Positions 6,582-14,513 are shown, counted from the first letter of the stretch. The stretch is 15,105 nucleotides of DNA from CAYFRC01 sp050946115 (GCA_050946115.1 JBMNUF010000037.1:1-15105), one strand, 5' to 3'. Made by a program: numbers and translations. The notes: a model not told the origin generated them from the letters alone.

Positions 6582-6621
6582 GCGTGCGTCAACGGCAAGA
6601 GAAAAAGGAGGATGAAGACCG

Positions 6622-7980
6622 ATGGATTGGGATCGCATCAAAGAAAAACTCGACCAGCTTCTTGAGCAGAAGCGCCACAGCGAACTGCGCGGCGCGCTCA
6701 TGATGCTCAAAGAGGTCGATATCGCAGAGTATATGAAGACGCTGGACCGGAACGATTTGCTCGTCGTGTTCCGCGTGCTTCCCAAGGACATGTCCTCGGA
6801 CGTGTTCGCATATCTCGACAACGACGAACGGACGATTATCATCGAGAGCATGGGCGACGCGGAGGTCGGCGGGCTCATCAACGAGATGTTCATCGACGAC
6901 GCGGTCGATTTCCTGGAGGAGCTGCCCGCGAGCGTCGTCAAGCGCGTGTTGCAAAACGCCGACCCCGAGCGCCGCAAGATCATCAACCAGTTTTTGATGT
7001 ACCCCGAATATTCCGCAGGTTCGATCATGACGATCGAATACTGCGAGTTCGTCGCGGGGATCACGACCAGGCAGGCGCTCGACGAAATCCGAAAGACCGG
7101 TATCGACAAGGAGACCATCTACACCATCTACGTCATAGACGACAAGCGCCACCTGATCGGCACGGTCCCCCTCAGAAAGCTCATCCTTGCGAGCGAGGAC
7201 ACGCCGATCCTCTCCCTCATGGACGGGAACGTCATCTCCGTCAATACCCTGGACGATCAGGAAACCGTCGCCGACACCGTGCGCAAGTACGACCTCATGT
7301 CCATCCCCGTGGTGGACAACGAAAACAGGCTCGTCGGCATCATCACGGTGGACGACATCATGGACGTCATCGAGGAAGAGAACACCGAAGACTTTGAGAA
7401 GATGAGCGCGCTGGTTCCCAGCGACGATACCTATCTCAAGACCAGCGTATTTCGGCTCGCAATCAACCGCCTGCCGTGGCTGCTCATCCTCATGGTATCC
7501 GCGATGTTCACGGGCGCAATCATCACCAATTTCGAGAACGTGCTCTCCGCATCCGCCATCGGCGTGACGCTCATGTCCTGCGTGCCCATGCTCATGGACA
7601 CCGGCGGCAACTGCGGCTCGCAGGCATCCACCCTCGCCATCCGCGGGCTCGCGCTGGGGGAGATCGAATTTCGGGACATTCTTCGCGTCCTCTGGAAGGA
7701 GACCCGCATCGCGATCATGATCGGAGCGGTGCTCGCGATACTGAACTTCCTTCGCCTGTATTACATCAATCATACGAGTGCGTCGGTCGCAGCCATCGTC
7801 GCCATAAGCATGTTCTTTACGGTGCTCATCGCAAAATCCATAGGCTGCATACTGCCCCTCGTCGCCAAGCGCGTCCGGCTCGACCCCGCGCTCATGGCGA
7901 GCCCGCTCATCACGACGATCGTCGACGCGTGCTCCCTTGCCATCATGTTCAGCCTCGCTTCCAAGGTGCTGGGTATATAA
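6622..7980 (+). CDS. mgtE: Magnesium transporter MgtE
   Basis: This is a 452-residue dimeric Mg2+ channel/transporter of the plasma membrane. The N-terminal helical MgtE_N domain covers about 20-125, two CBS domains about 135-255, and a connecting helix leads to five membrane helices from about 280 to the end. The signature MDTGGNCGSQAST is at 325-337. Asp435 in ITTIVDA corresponds to the pore aspartate of the Thermus enzyme. In the family, cytoplasmic Mg2+ bound between the CBS and N domains closes the pore. Acidic residues are abundant in these domains here (EEENTEDFE at 251-259). The start is ATG 6622 with GGAGG 10 nt upstream. It is preceded by the attenuator leader and followed by two terminators, so it is mainly a single-gene unit. 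Confidence 0.97.
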   Translation: MDWDRIKEKLDQLLEQKRHSELRGALMMLKEVDIAEYMKTLDRNDLLVVFRVLPKDMSSDVFAYLDNDERTIIIESMGDAEVGGLINEMFIDDAVDFLEELPASVVKRVLQNADPERRKIINQFLMYPEYSAGSIMTIEYCEFVAGITTRQALDEIRKTGIDKETIYTIYVIDDKRHLIGTVPLRKLILASEDTPILSLMDGNVISVNTLDDQETVADTVRKYDLMSIPVVDNENRLVGIITVDDIMDVIEEENTEDFEKMSALVPSDDTYLKTSVFRLAINRLPWLLILMVSAMFTGAIITNFENVLSASAIGVTLMSCVPMLMDTGGNCGSQASTLAIRGLALGEIEFRDILRVLWKETRIAIMIGAVLAILNFLRLYYINHTSASVAAIVAISMFFTVLIAKSIGCILPLVAKRVRLDPALMASPLITTIVDACSLAIMFSLASKVLGI

Positions 7981-7987
7981 CCGCTTC

Positions 7988-8018
7988 GCCCCCGACAAGC
8001 GATTTCGGGGGCTTTTTT
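7988..8018 (+). terminator. First terminator after mgtE
   Basis: GCCCCCGA (7988-7995) pairs perfectly with TCGGGGGC (8005-8012), followed by six T residues and CTTTT. It begins 8 nt after the mgtE stop. Confidence 0.9.
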
Positions 8019-8026
8019 CTTTTGCA

Positions 8027-8051
8027 GGCGGGAACAAATTCCCGCCTTTTT
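8027..8051 (+). terminator. Second, tandem terminator after mgtE
   Basis: GGCGGGAA (8027-8034) pairs perfectly with TTCCCGCC (8039-8046) around CAAA, followed by TTTTT (8047-8051). It lies 45 nt before the next start codon, so it could also act as a leader terminator for the ABC genes. Confidence 0.85.
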
Positions 8052-8095
8052 GCGTCCAATCGCCGGTAAACCAACCTAAGGAGGAACCAGTTTTC

Positions 8096-8749
8096 ATGAT
8101 CGCACTTCGGAACCTGAAGAAGCGGTTCGACGACGGCTCATGGATCGCCTATCGAAACCGCATCTTTGAAACCGGCAGGAGCTACGTGCTGTTGGGCGCG
8201 TCCGGCTCCGGCAAATCGACCCTGCTCAACATGATCTCGGGCGTGCTCTCCCCCTCGGAGGGCGAGATCGAGATCGACGGGAAGATCGTAAGTTCCATGA
8301 AACAACGACAGAAGGATGCGTTCCGCATCGCGAAGATCGGCTATATCTTTCAGGATTTCCGCCTGATCGAGGAAATGACCGTGCAGGACAATCTCGACAT
8401 CCTGCGCCTGGAGCATGTGGACATCTCCGACGCGGATGCCATCCTTGCGCGGCTCAGCATCGAAAAGCTCAAAAAGCGGCGCGTTTCGCACCTTTCGGGC
8501 GGTGAAAAGCAGCGCGTCGCGATCGCCCGTGCACTGGCCAAAAAGCCGGATCTCATCCTCGCGGACGAACCGACCGGGAGCCTCAACTACGCCACGGGCA
8601 GGGCCGTCATGGAGCAGCTCAAGGACGCCGCCGGCGGAAGGACACTGCTTTGCGTGACGCACGACGACCGCCTTTCCGATCTGTTTGACGAGGTGCTCGA
8701 CATGCGCGAGGTCGCGCAGTCCGGGGAGGAGGCGCCTATCCATGCTTAA
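8096..8749 (+). CDS. ABC transporter ATP-binding protein, MacB/LolD type
   Basis: This 217-residue cytoplasmic ATPase pairs with the FtsX-like permease encoded next. Walker A GASGSGKST is at 34-42, the Q-loop IFQDFRLIEEMT at 84-95, the signature LSGGEKQR at 133-140, Walker B LILADEPTGSL at 153-163, and the switch histidine in VTHDD near 189. The LADEPTGSL form of Walker B is typical of the MacB/LolD/FtsE group, which moves lipoproteins, peptides or signals rather than importing nutrients. The start is ATG 8096, giving MIALRNLKKRF, with AAGGAGG 11 nt upstream; an open frame further upstream runs through the terminators and is not used. The gene overlaps the permease by 8 nt. No convincing promoter is visible between 7981 and 8096. 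Confidence 0.92.
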   Translation: MIALRNLKKRFDDGSWIAYRNRIFETGRSYVLLGASGSGKSTLLNMISGVLSPSEGEIEIDGKIVSSMKQRQKDAFRIAKIGYIFQDFRLIEEMTVQDNLDILRLEHVDISDADAILARLSIEKLKKRRVSHLSGGEKQRVAIARALAKKPDLILADEPTGSLNYATGRAVMEQLKDAAGGRTLLCVTHDDRLSDLFDEVLDMREVAQSGEEAPIHA

Positions 8750-10148
8750 GTTTGCATTCCGCAACATGGCGGTCAAAAAGTCGCGGCTGCTGCTCGTAAT
8801 GCTGTCCGTCCTCATCGCATCGGGCGTCGCGCTCCTCGCGTACAACGTCTCCATGCAGGTGGAAGAGGGCATCGTCACCACCGCCGCCTATTACGATATG
8901 ATCATCGGCCCCTCTGGCAGCGCCACGCAGCTTGCGATGAACACCATGTTCTTTACGGACGAGCCGCTCGGCACCATCCCCTATTCCTACGTCGAAGAAC
9001 TCGAAGCGTCCGGTCTCACAAACGCCGTGATCCCCTTCACCATGGGCGACAGCTACAACGCCGCGAAGATCGTGGGCGCGGTGCCGGAATTCTTAGACGG
9101 GAAGCCGCTCGCCACGGGCGAAATGTTTGAGGACACATTTGAAGCCGTTTTGGGTTCCGCCGTCGCGGAGAAATACCACATCTCCGTGGGCGATACGCTC
9201 ATCACGAGCCACGGACTCACGGGGAGCGGCGCGGAACACGCCGATAATCCCCTGACCGTAACGGGCATCCTCAAAAAGACGAACACCTCCTACGACAACC
9301 AAATCTTCACGTCCTATAAGACCGTGTGGGCTGTGCACGACCACGGGCATCACGACCACGACCACGAGGACGAGACGCACGAAGACGGCATGCACAAAGA
9401 AGAAACGCACGAAGAAGAGCATACGCATGATGAAACTGCGCACGAGGAGCACAATCACGAAGAAAGTGCGCATGAGGACGGAATACACGAAGAAGAAACG
9501 CACGAAGAAGAGCATACGCATGATGAAACTGCGCACGAGGAGCACAACCACGAAGGCGAGGAACACGACCACGAGGGTGAGGAACACGAGCACGAAGACG
9601 GCGAGCATGAACACATCGAACAGGGCGAGGTCTGCGCCATCCTGGTGCGCGCCAAGAGCTTTAACGACTACTACAAGCTCCTCTCCGCCTACAAGGGCGA
9701 TGCGAACCTCCTCGCGATCAACCCCTCTACGGTGCTGCGCGAGGTCATGGAGCAGGTCGATCTTTCGACGGAGATTGTCTACATCCTGTGCGGAATCATC
9801 CTCATCATGAACCTCCTCGTGATTTCGGTCATCACGCTTTTGAATCTGTTCGATTCCAAAAAGGAGATCGCGCTCATGCGCTTAATCGGCGTCAGAATGT
9901 CCAAGATCGCGCTGCTCTATCTCCTGCAAAACGGCATCGTCGCGGTCGCAGCCGCGCTCTGCTCCATGCTTTTAAGCCATGTGTTCCTGTCCGTCATGCA
10001 GGAAACCGTTTCCTCCATGGGCATCGTTTTGAACGTTTGGAGTGTCTATCCCATGGAATGGGGCATTTTGGGCATCGTCGTCGCGATTTCCGTATTGCCC
10101 ACGCTCTTTTCCATCTTCCGCATGGCAAAGGGCGATACCATCAAATAA
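8742..10148 (+). CDS. FtsX/MacB-like ABC permease with a histidine-rich extracellular insert
   Basis: This 468-residue membrane protein has the FtsX/MacB arrangement: one helix at about 15-36, a large extracytoplasmic domain, then three helices at about 346-369, 388-412 and 441-460. The conserved cytoplasmic segment KKEIALMRLIGV follows the second helix at 373-384. Unusually, residues 199-291 form a very polar insert containing 28 histidines in 93 residues, mostly as HEEEH, HTH, HDH and HEH with Asp/Glu between. Such tracts bind zinc, nickel or cobalt in other proteins. The start ATG 8742 has GGGGAGGAGG upstream and lies within the end of the ATPase gene, so translation is coupled. The protein probably works as a mechanotransmitting or export system with the lipoprotein encoded next. 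Its cargo is unknown. Confidence 0.88.
   Translation: MLKFAFRNMAVKKSRLLLVMLSVLIASGVALLAYNVSMQVEEGIVTTAAYYDMIIGPSGSATQLAMNTMFFTDEPLGTIPYSYVEELEASGLTNAVIPFTMGDSYNAAKIVGAVPEFLDGKPLATGEMFEDTFEAVLGSAVAEKYHISVGDTLITSHGLTGSGAEHADNPLTVTGILKKTNTSYDNQIFTSYKTVWAVHDHGHHDHDHEDETHEDGMHKEETHEEEHTHDETAHEEHNHEESAHEDGIHEEETHEEEHTHDETAHEEHNHEGEEHDHEGEEHEHEDGEHEHIEQGEVCAILVRAKSFNDYYKLLSAYKGDANLLAINPSTVLREVMEQVDLSTEIVYILCGIILIMNLLVISVITLLNLFDSKKEIALMRLIGVRMSKIALLYLLQNGIVAVAAALCSMLLSHVFLSVMQETVSSMGIVLNVWSVYPMEWGILGIVVAISVLPTLFSIFRMAKGDTIK
9381..9566 (+). repeat. 93-bp in-frame tandem duplication inside the histidine-rich insert
   Basis: Two copies of a 31-codon unit (EDG[MI]H, then EETHEEEHTH, then DETAHEEHNH) lie head to tail at 9381-9473 and 9474-9566. 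Bases 9397-9454 and 9490-9547 are identical over 58 bp, including third codon positions, so the duplication is recent. Each unit adds eight histidines. Confidence 0.9.
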
Positions 10149-10161
10149 AAGAGGCGTTTCC

Positions 10162-11070
10162 ATGAAAAAGGTCCTGTGTCTCTTGCTGCTCGCGGCGCTC
10201 GGCACTTCGCTGAGCGCCTGCGGGAACGACAACGATTCTCCCCCCGCAGAGGTGTTCTCCATGCGGTTCACGGACGCGGTTTCGTATGACACCATCAAGT
10301 CGCTCGACGAAACCGTCGTCACCATCGTAGGCTACATGGCGACGCTCTCCCCCATCAACGGCAAGTATATGTATCTGATGAACATGCCCTATCAGTCCTG
10401 CCCGTTCTGCGTGCCGAATACCACGCAGCTCGCCAACACCATGGCGGTCTACGCAAAGGAGGGTGAGAAATTCGCCTTCACCGATCAGGCAATTCGCGTG
10501 ACGGGCATGCTCCAACTGGGCGATTACACGGACGAGTTCGGCTATTTTTACAACTACCGCATCGTGAACGCGACGTATGAGGAGATCGACCTGACGACGA
10601 TCTCCGAAAAGTACGGGCTCTGGCAGTCGATCGCATCCGACGGGATCGTCGCAGACATCAACACCATGTTCGATTACCTGTATTTCGTTTGCAGTTGGCC
10701 GGAATACACATTTTCCTTCACGAACGACGACGGCGTGACGGAAGATGTCGCCATGTATCCGGGCGATGTGGTTCGGTATTTAGAGGACGACGGCCCCAAC
10801 GGCTATGCGAAATACCGAGTCGGGGATTACTTCCCCTCGCTCATCCGGCGCATCCGCGCGATCAGCAAGACGGAGCTTCAGGACCTCGAGACAATCGTGA
10901 ACGACGCGAAGGCTCTCGAAGAAAAGGCGCTTTCGGACCTTTCCGCCGGCGAATACACGTATCGCGAGAACACGGATACCTACGTACTCAATAACGCCGA
11001 CGCCCTCGGCCAGGCGTGGTACGATCTGTACCTGCGCTTTTCCGAGTGGCTCGCCAAATGGGAGATTTAG
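10162..11070 (+). CDS. Lipoprotein with CPFC motif, DUF3299-like, partner of the ABC system
   Basis: This is a 302-residue predicted lipoprotein. The signal peptide ends in the lipobox LSAC, with Cys20 as the lipid-anchored residue. The core VVTIVGYMATLSPINGKYM followed by SCPFCVPN (Cys80, Cys83) resembles the DUF3299 pattern of a GY-x-P-L strand followed by a Cys-containing loop, found in lipoproteins encoded beside MacB-like ABC genes, including zinc-regulated Pseudomonas examples. The CxxC pair could bind a metal or be redox active. The C-terminal half (about 150-302) has no family I recognise. The start ATG has GAGG 7 nt upstream and lies 13 nt after the permease stop, so all three genes form an operon. 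The DUF3299 link is by eye and moderate. Confidence 0.75.
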   Translation: MKKVLCLLLLAALGTSLSACGNDNDSPPAEVFSMRFTDAVSYDTIKSLDETVVTIVGYMATLSPINGKYMYLMNMPYQSCPFCVPNTTQLANTMAVYAKEGEKFAFTDQAIRVTGMLQLGDYTDEFGYFYNYRIVNATYEEIDLTTISEKYGLWQSIASDGIVADINTMFDYLYFVCSWPEYTFSFTNDDGVTEDVAMYPGDVVRYLEDDGPNGYAKYRVGDYFPSLIRRIRAISKTELQDLETIVNDAKALEEKALSDLSAGEYTYRENTDTYVLNNADALGQAWYDLYLRFSEWLAKWEI

Positions 11071-11147
11071 CATAGCAACCCCCGTCTTGCGCATCGACGA
11101 TTTTATGGATTCGTGCCGCATCGGGCCGAGGGAGCGCATTTCCCCAT

Positions 11148-11178
11148 AAAAGAACGCCGGGCACTCGCCCCGGCGTTC
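11148..11178 (-). terminator. Terminator of the MFS operon, minus strand
   Basis: GAACGCCGGG (11152-11161) pairs perfectly with CCCGGCGTTC (11169-11178). Read on the minus strand, the hairpin is followed by TTTTAT, so it ends the operon finishing at 11217. Confidence 0.8.
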
Positions 11179-11184
11179 CGTTTG

Positions 11185-11208
11185 AAGGCTGCCTGTAGGC
11201 AGCCTTTT
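11185..11208 (+). terminator. Terminator of the ABC-lipoprotein operon, plus strand
   Basis: AAGGCTGCC (11185-11193) pairs perfectly with GGCAGCCTT (11198-11206) around TGTA. The last two T of the stem plus two more, then GCCTTTTT, form the T-rich tail. It lies about 115 nt after the lipoprotein stop. The intervening 11071-11150 shows no gene. Confidence 0.8.
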
Positions 11209-11216
11209 GCCTTTTT

Positions 11217-12386
11217 CTATGCCCTTTGCACCCCGTCCCTGAACGGGATGAGCACCAGCCCCTGCAGCAGCGCCGCCGCAACGCCGAAGTACATGCACCC
11301 CTGAATGCCCCACGCATTTTCGAGCGCGCCCATGATCGTTGGCGTAATCGTCTGCCCGAAATATACGCAGAAAATCCCGATGGTCGTCGTGAGGAAGGTG
11401 TTCTCCGGCGCTTCGTCGGACATGCGGCTGAGCATGATCGGCACCGTCGCGCCGCCCAAGAGCGCGCTCAGCGGCGCCGTCACCGCGAGCACGTAAGGGC
11501 TCTTCGATGCGTAGCCGACGCCCAACAGCGCCGCCGTCAGAAAGCCCGTCCACTTGACGAGCGGCACCGCGCGGATCGGGAGCGAACCCGTCACCAGCCG
11601 CGAAACGGTGACCGCGACCCAGTACACGGAAAGCACAATCGCCCCCATCGCCGCCGCGTCAAACCGCAGCTCATAGTACCTGAACAGCCATGCGCTGATC
11701 GTCGCACACATGATCGTATTAAAAGACATCGCCAGCATGAGGAGGATGCGCCGGTTGCTTGCGATATAGCCCCAAAGCTCCTTTTTCGTGAGCGGATGCG
11801 CGTCGCTCGCTTCGATCGCGCCCTTCACGCGCTCCCAGCCCGCGCCGAGGAACGCCAGCGTCACGACGAGCCCCATGCCGCCGACGAAGGTGTATACGCG
11901 GTTCCACACAAGGCCGCTTTCGATGAGCCTGTTCGTAACCGGCGCCATGACGATGCCTGCAAAGCCGAACACCGCGTGCAGCGTGCAGAGCATTTGCGCC
12001 TTTCTCCTGCCGGAAAACAAATCCGCCGTGATGGAGGAGCCGAGCTGATCCACATACCCCAGCGCGATGCCGACCAAAAACGTCATCGCGATGAGCGCCC
12101 AAAACGCCGGCGCGAGCCCGATCACGAGCAGGCACACGGCGGACGCGCCCAAGCCGAAGGCGTACAGCTTCGCCTTGGTGAGCCTTCCCATCACGAACAT
12201 CGCGCTCAGGCACGCGATGAGGGAGCCGAAGTTGTACGCCGAATTCATGTAGCCCTTTTGCGCGGATTCCAGCGAATAGTGCCTGATGACCTCCGTCAGC
12301 AGCACGCCCTGCGTGTTCGCATACACCGCCATGTAAAATACGCCCAAGAATACGCCGATCACATACAGCGTTTTATTCCTTCCCAA
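11217..12386 (-). CDS. MFS transporter, sugar-type
   Basis: This 389-residue major facilitator protein has about twelve membrane helices, with an N-terminal VFYMAVYANTQGVLL helix, the loop GRLTKAKLYAFG after the second helix, and a long central basic loop near 190-205. The overall pattern is that of fucose-permease-like or general sugar and organic-anion carriers. The substrate is not determined. The start is TTG 12384-12386: an in-frame TGA lies three codons upstream, GAGGTG stands 7 nt before it, and the nearby ATG at 12391-12393 is out of frame and stops after six codons. It follows the TIM-barrel gene by 14 nt in the same operon, so it probably imports the compound that the two enzymes act on. 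Confidence 0.85.
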   Translation of the reverse strand: MGRNKTLYVIGVFLGVFYMAVYANTQGVLLTEVIRHYSLESAQKGYMNSAYNFGSLIACLSAMFVMGRLTKAKLYAFGLGASAVCLLVIGLAPAFWALIAMTFLVGIALGYVDQLGSSITADLFSGRRKAQMLCTLHAVFGFAGIVMAPVTNRLIESGLVWNRVYTFVGGMGLVVTLAFLGAGWERVKGAIEASDAHPLTKKELWGYIASNRRILLMLAMSFNTIMCATISAWLFRYYELRFDAAAMGAIVLSVYWVAVTVSRLVTGSLPIRAVPLVKWTGFLTAALLGVGYASKSPYVLAVTAPLSALLGGATVPIMLSRMSDEAPENTFLTTTIGIFCVYFGQTITPTIMGALENAWGIQGCMYFGVAAALLQGLVLIPFRDGVQRA

Positions 12387-12400
12387 TTTCCATCACCTCG

Positions 12401-13237
12401 TCACTTTGCCGAAACGAAGAAAAGCCCCGCTTCTTTCGCCACGGTTTTGATATGGTTCGCCGCCTCGTCGTATTCCGAAGGGTCGCTGAGATGCTCGAGC
12501 ATCACCGGGACATCGGGAAGCTTTGCGCATTCCTCAAGCAGTGCCCGATGGTCGAACACGCCCCTTCCCACAATTACCTCGTCGATATGCAGCGGCAGAT
12601 GCCCCGCGGTCACCGCGATGTCCTTGCAATGCACGGAGCGGATGGCGTTTGCGAATCGTGCAAAGTACCTGCGCGTGATTTCTGCCGTATTGAGCGTCTT
12701 TTCGTAGGAGTTCATCATGTTGCACATGTCTGCATGTACCGCAAAGTGCTCCCTGTCCACTTTTTCCAACAGCCGCGCGGTACTCTCCTCGTCGCACGGG
12801 TAGAGATAGGGCATCGGCTCCAACGTAAAATACGTGTTTTGCGGCTTCGCCGCATCGATGATGCGCTGCGTCGTTCGCACGATGCGCCAAAATGTCTCCT
12901 CCGTAAGGTTGTCGGGATGCGGCCCGTCCCATATGGGCGATAGCGAGCCCGCGATGTCCACGCAGCAGCGTGCGCCGATTTTGTCCGCGAGCTGAAGCTG
13001 CCCGATGATAAAGCGGATGTTCTCCTCGCCCTTTTCCGCGTCAAGCGGGTTCTTCCACGCGCCCACCTCCGCGAGCACGAGGTCATGCTTTGCGCAGGTG
13101 CGTAATAGCGCGTCTATCGTCTTGCCGTCCGCATCCGCCCCGATGGGGCAATATGCCGCGCCATATCCCTTTTCGACGTGCAGCCCTGCCCATTCCTCAA
13201 AATCCCGAAAGTTTCCGACCGGCGCGCCCAGTCTCAT
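12401..13237 (-). CDS. Xylose-isomerase-like TIM-barrel sugar isomerase/epimerase
   Basis: This 278-residue protein belongs to the AP-endonuclease-2/xylose-isomerase-like TIM-barrel superfamily, whose members isomerise or epimerise sugars and inositol derivatives with a divalent metal. The complete metal tetrad is visible: Glu140 (FTLEPMP), Asp170 (HADMCN), His203 (SVHCKDI) and Glu248 (VMLEHL). No signal peptide is present. The start ATG 13235-13237 has AGGAGGGG 5 nt upstream. It lies 37 nt after the UroD-like gene and 14 nt before the MFS gene. The context suggests it converts the imported compound; the exact substrate is unknown. A hydrolytic endonuclease role is unlikely because DNA-binding loops are absent and the genes around it are metabolic. 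Confidence 0.85.
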   Translation of the reverse strand: MRLGAPVGNFRDFEEWAGLHVEKGYGAAYCPIGADADGKTIDALLRTCAKHDLVLAEVGAWKNPLDAEKGEENIRFIIGQLQLADKIGARCCVDIAGSLSPIWDGPHPDNLTEETFWRIVRTTQRIIDAAKPQNTYFTLEPMPYLYPCDEESTARLLEKVDREHFAVHADMCNMMNSYEKTLNTAEITRRYFARFANAIRSVHCKDIAVTAGHLPLHIDEVIVGRGVFDHRALLEECAKLPDVPVMLEHLSDPSEYDEAANHIKTVAKEAGLFFVSAK

Positions 13238-13274
13238 GCAATCCCCTCCTATTGTTTGTATGCGTTTTTGCGAA

Positions 13275-14513
13275 TCAGCGCGATACTTCCTCCATCGCGA
13301 TCTCCTGCCACCGCCAAAGGCGTTTGGGGTCGTGACGGATGGTCGAAACGTCCTTCAGGATGAGTTCGAGCGACAGGCCGTTTTCCTTCGCGCAGGCGAT
13401 GGTGCGCCTGAGGTCATCCCGCACGATGTCCTCGTGAAAGGAATCCGTCGCGAGGTACGCGGGCGTCGGCTTGTTGCTCATGACAATTTTCGGATCGAGT
13501 TTTCGCGCGAACGCCTCCCTGTCCGACCACGGGCTGCACGAGATTTTGCGGATATTGGGCAGGCTCATGATGATGTCCAGCCTGTCGTCCATGCGGTCGC
13601 AGCAGCCGTAGTAGATGCAGCCGATCTTATCGAAGACGCGCGCCATATAGTCCACTTCAAATTCCTTCGTAACGGCGGGCGACACGGAGGTGAATAGCTG
13701 CGCCAGCCCGAACGACCATGCGTCCTTGGAGAGCGGATGCTCGAAATCGCAATCGGCGGCGGGAACGTCGTTTCGGAACGTGTGCGAGCAGTGGCACATA
13801 TGGGAATACACGTCCCAGAGCCCCTGTTCGTTCATCTGCTCGATCTCAAGGTTCAGGCCCTTCACGAGCTTTTCCATGAGCGCGTGGATCATCTCGGGCC
13901 TGTCGAGCAGCTCGATATAGCACTGCGTGACGCCCATCCAATAAGATATCGTGTCCCATATGCCCAGGTGCAGCACGACGCCCGTCATCTTGAACGGGAT
14001 GATGCCGTCAAAGAGCATGTGCGCCGCTTGGATGATTTCCTTTTCGCGCGCGCTATCGAGCGAGATCACGGGCATTTGGATCTTTTCGATGTCCTCATAG
14101 CCGTTGATGACGCAGTGGATGTGCTGCGACGCTGCGCCGGACTGCGGGTCCTCCTGCAGCCTGTCCACCTGCGACTTCAACCCCCAGCCGGAATTGGAGA
14201 TCGGGCGCGGGAGCGCGATATAGGGCAAAAACACCCTGTCTGCCGGCATGTGCGCGTGCAGATAGAGGTTCTGCCTGAGCGCTTCCTCCACGCCGCGCCA
14301 ATACGGGTCTTCCACGCTGCAGATGAGCGACCCGTCCACGTCCATTTCTCCCCATGGCAGCTGGTCGCAGAGCACCATGGGGCGCTCCATCTCGGCGTGG
14401 TTGAGCTTGAGCCAGAGCCGCTTCGTTTCGTTCTGCTTTTCCGCGAGCGCAAACTCTGCGTATCGCGAAGCCAAATCGCGGAGCACCGCGACATCCTTCT
14501 CCCGGAGCTTCAT
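13275..14513 (-). CDS. Uroporphyrinogen-decarboxylase-like protein of unknown function
   Basis: This 412-residue soluble protein resembles the UroD/MtaA superfamily TIM barrel as found in anaerobe catabolic operons, not true haem enzymes. Marks I can see are LGIWDTISYWMG at 183-194, the Cys/His cluster HMCHCSHTF at 238-246, GCIYYGCCDRMDD at 298-310 and IRKISCSPWSD at 321-331. The clustered Cys and His could hold zinc, as in methyltransferase relatives. I start at ATG 14511-14513, with GGGAGG 7 nt upstream; an open frame to 14603 would cross the promoter. No other haem gene is near. It is the first gene of an operon with a sugar isomerase-like barrel and an MFS carrier, so it probably acts on the same imported compound. 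The assignment to UroD is by overall look and could be wrong. Confidence 0.6.
   Translation of the reverse strand: MKLREKDVAVLRDLASRYAEFALAEKQNETKRLWLKLNHAEMERPMVLCDQLPWGEMDVDGSLICSVEDPYWRGVEEALRQNLYLHAHMPADRVFLPYIALPRPISNSGWGLKSQVDRLQEDPQSGAASQHIHCVINGYEDIEKIQMPVISLDSAREKEIIQAAHMLFDGIIPFKMTGVVLHLGIWDTISYWMGVTQCYIELLDRPEMIHALMEKLVKGLNLEIEQMNEQGLWDVYSHMCHCSHTFRNDVPAADCDFEHPLSKDAWSFGLAQLFTSVSPAVTKEFEVDYMARVFDKIGCIYYGCCDRMDDRLDIIMSLPNIRKISCSPWSDREAFARKLDPKIVMSNKPTPAYLATDSFHEDIVRDDLRRTIACAKENGLSLELILKDVSTIRHDPKRLWRWQEIAMEEVSR

Noticed and set aside
6397..6621. M-box (ykoK) magnesium riboswitch ahead of mgtE
   Set aside because: I looked for the conserved M-box pieces (such as the GTTAGGTGAGGCTCC region and the downstream CGCTGC segments) and do not see them; the leader is better explained by the small frame and two exclusive helices.
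6589..8097. A 502-codon minus-strand open frame
   Set aside because: It is antisense to mgtE, crosses both mgtE terminators, and has Asp/His/Arg-rich low-complexity composition typical of a shadow.
9381..9566. Repeat array as a possible CRISPR or intergenic repeat
   Set aside because: The two copies are directly adjacent, in frame and coding, with no spacers.
9093..9614. A 173-codon minus-strand frame with long Val/Phe/Leu runs that looks like a membrane protein
   Set aside because: It is the antisense of the histidine- and glutamate-rich codons of the permease; CAC/GAG repeats read backwards give GTG/CTC runs. It has no ribosome site and the sense frame is clearly real.
11226..12707. A 493-codon plus-strand open frame
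   Set aside because: It runs antisense to the MFS and TIM-barrel genes, is extremely rich in Arg, His and Ala as expected for shadow frames in GC-rich DNA, and crosses the boundary between two real genes.
13005..13697. A 230-codon plus-strand frame spanning the gap between two minus-strand genes
   Set aside because: It crosses the end of the UroD-like gene and the start of the TIM-barrel gene, has no family resemblance and no ribosome site; both sense genes are well supported.
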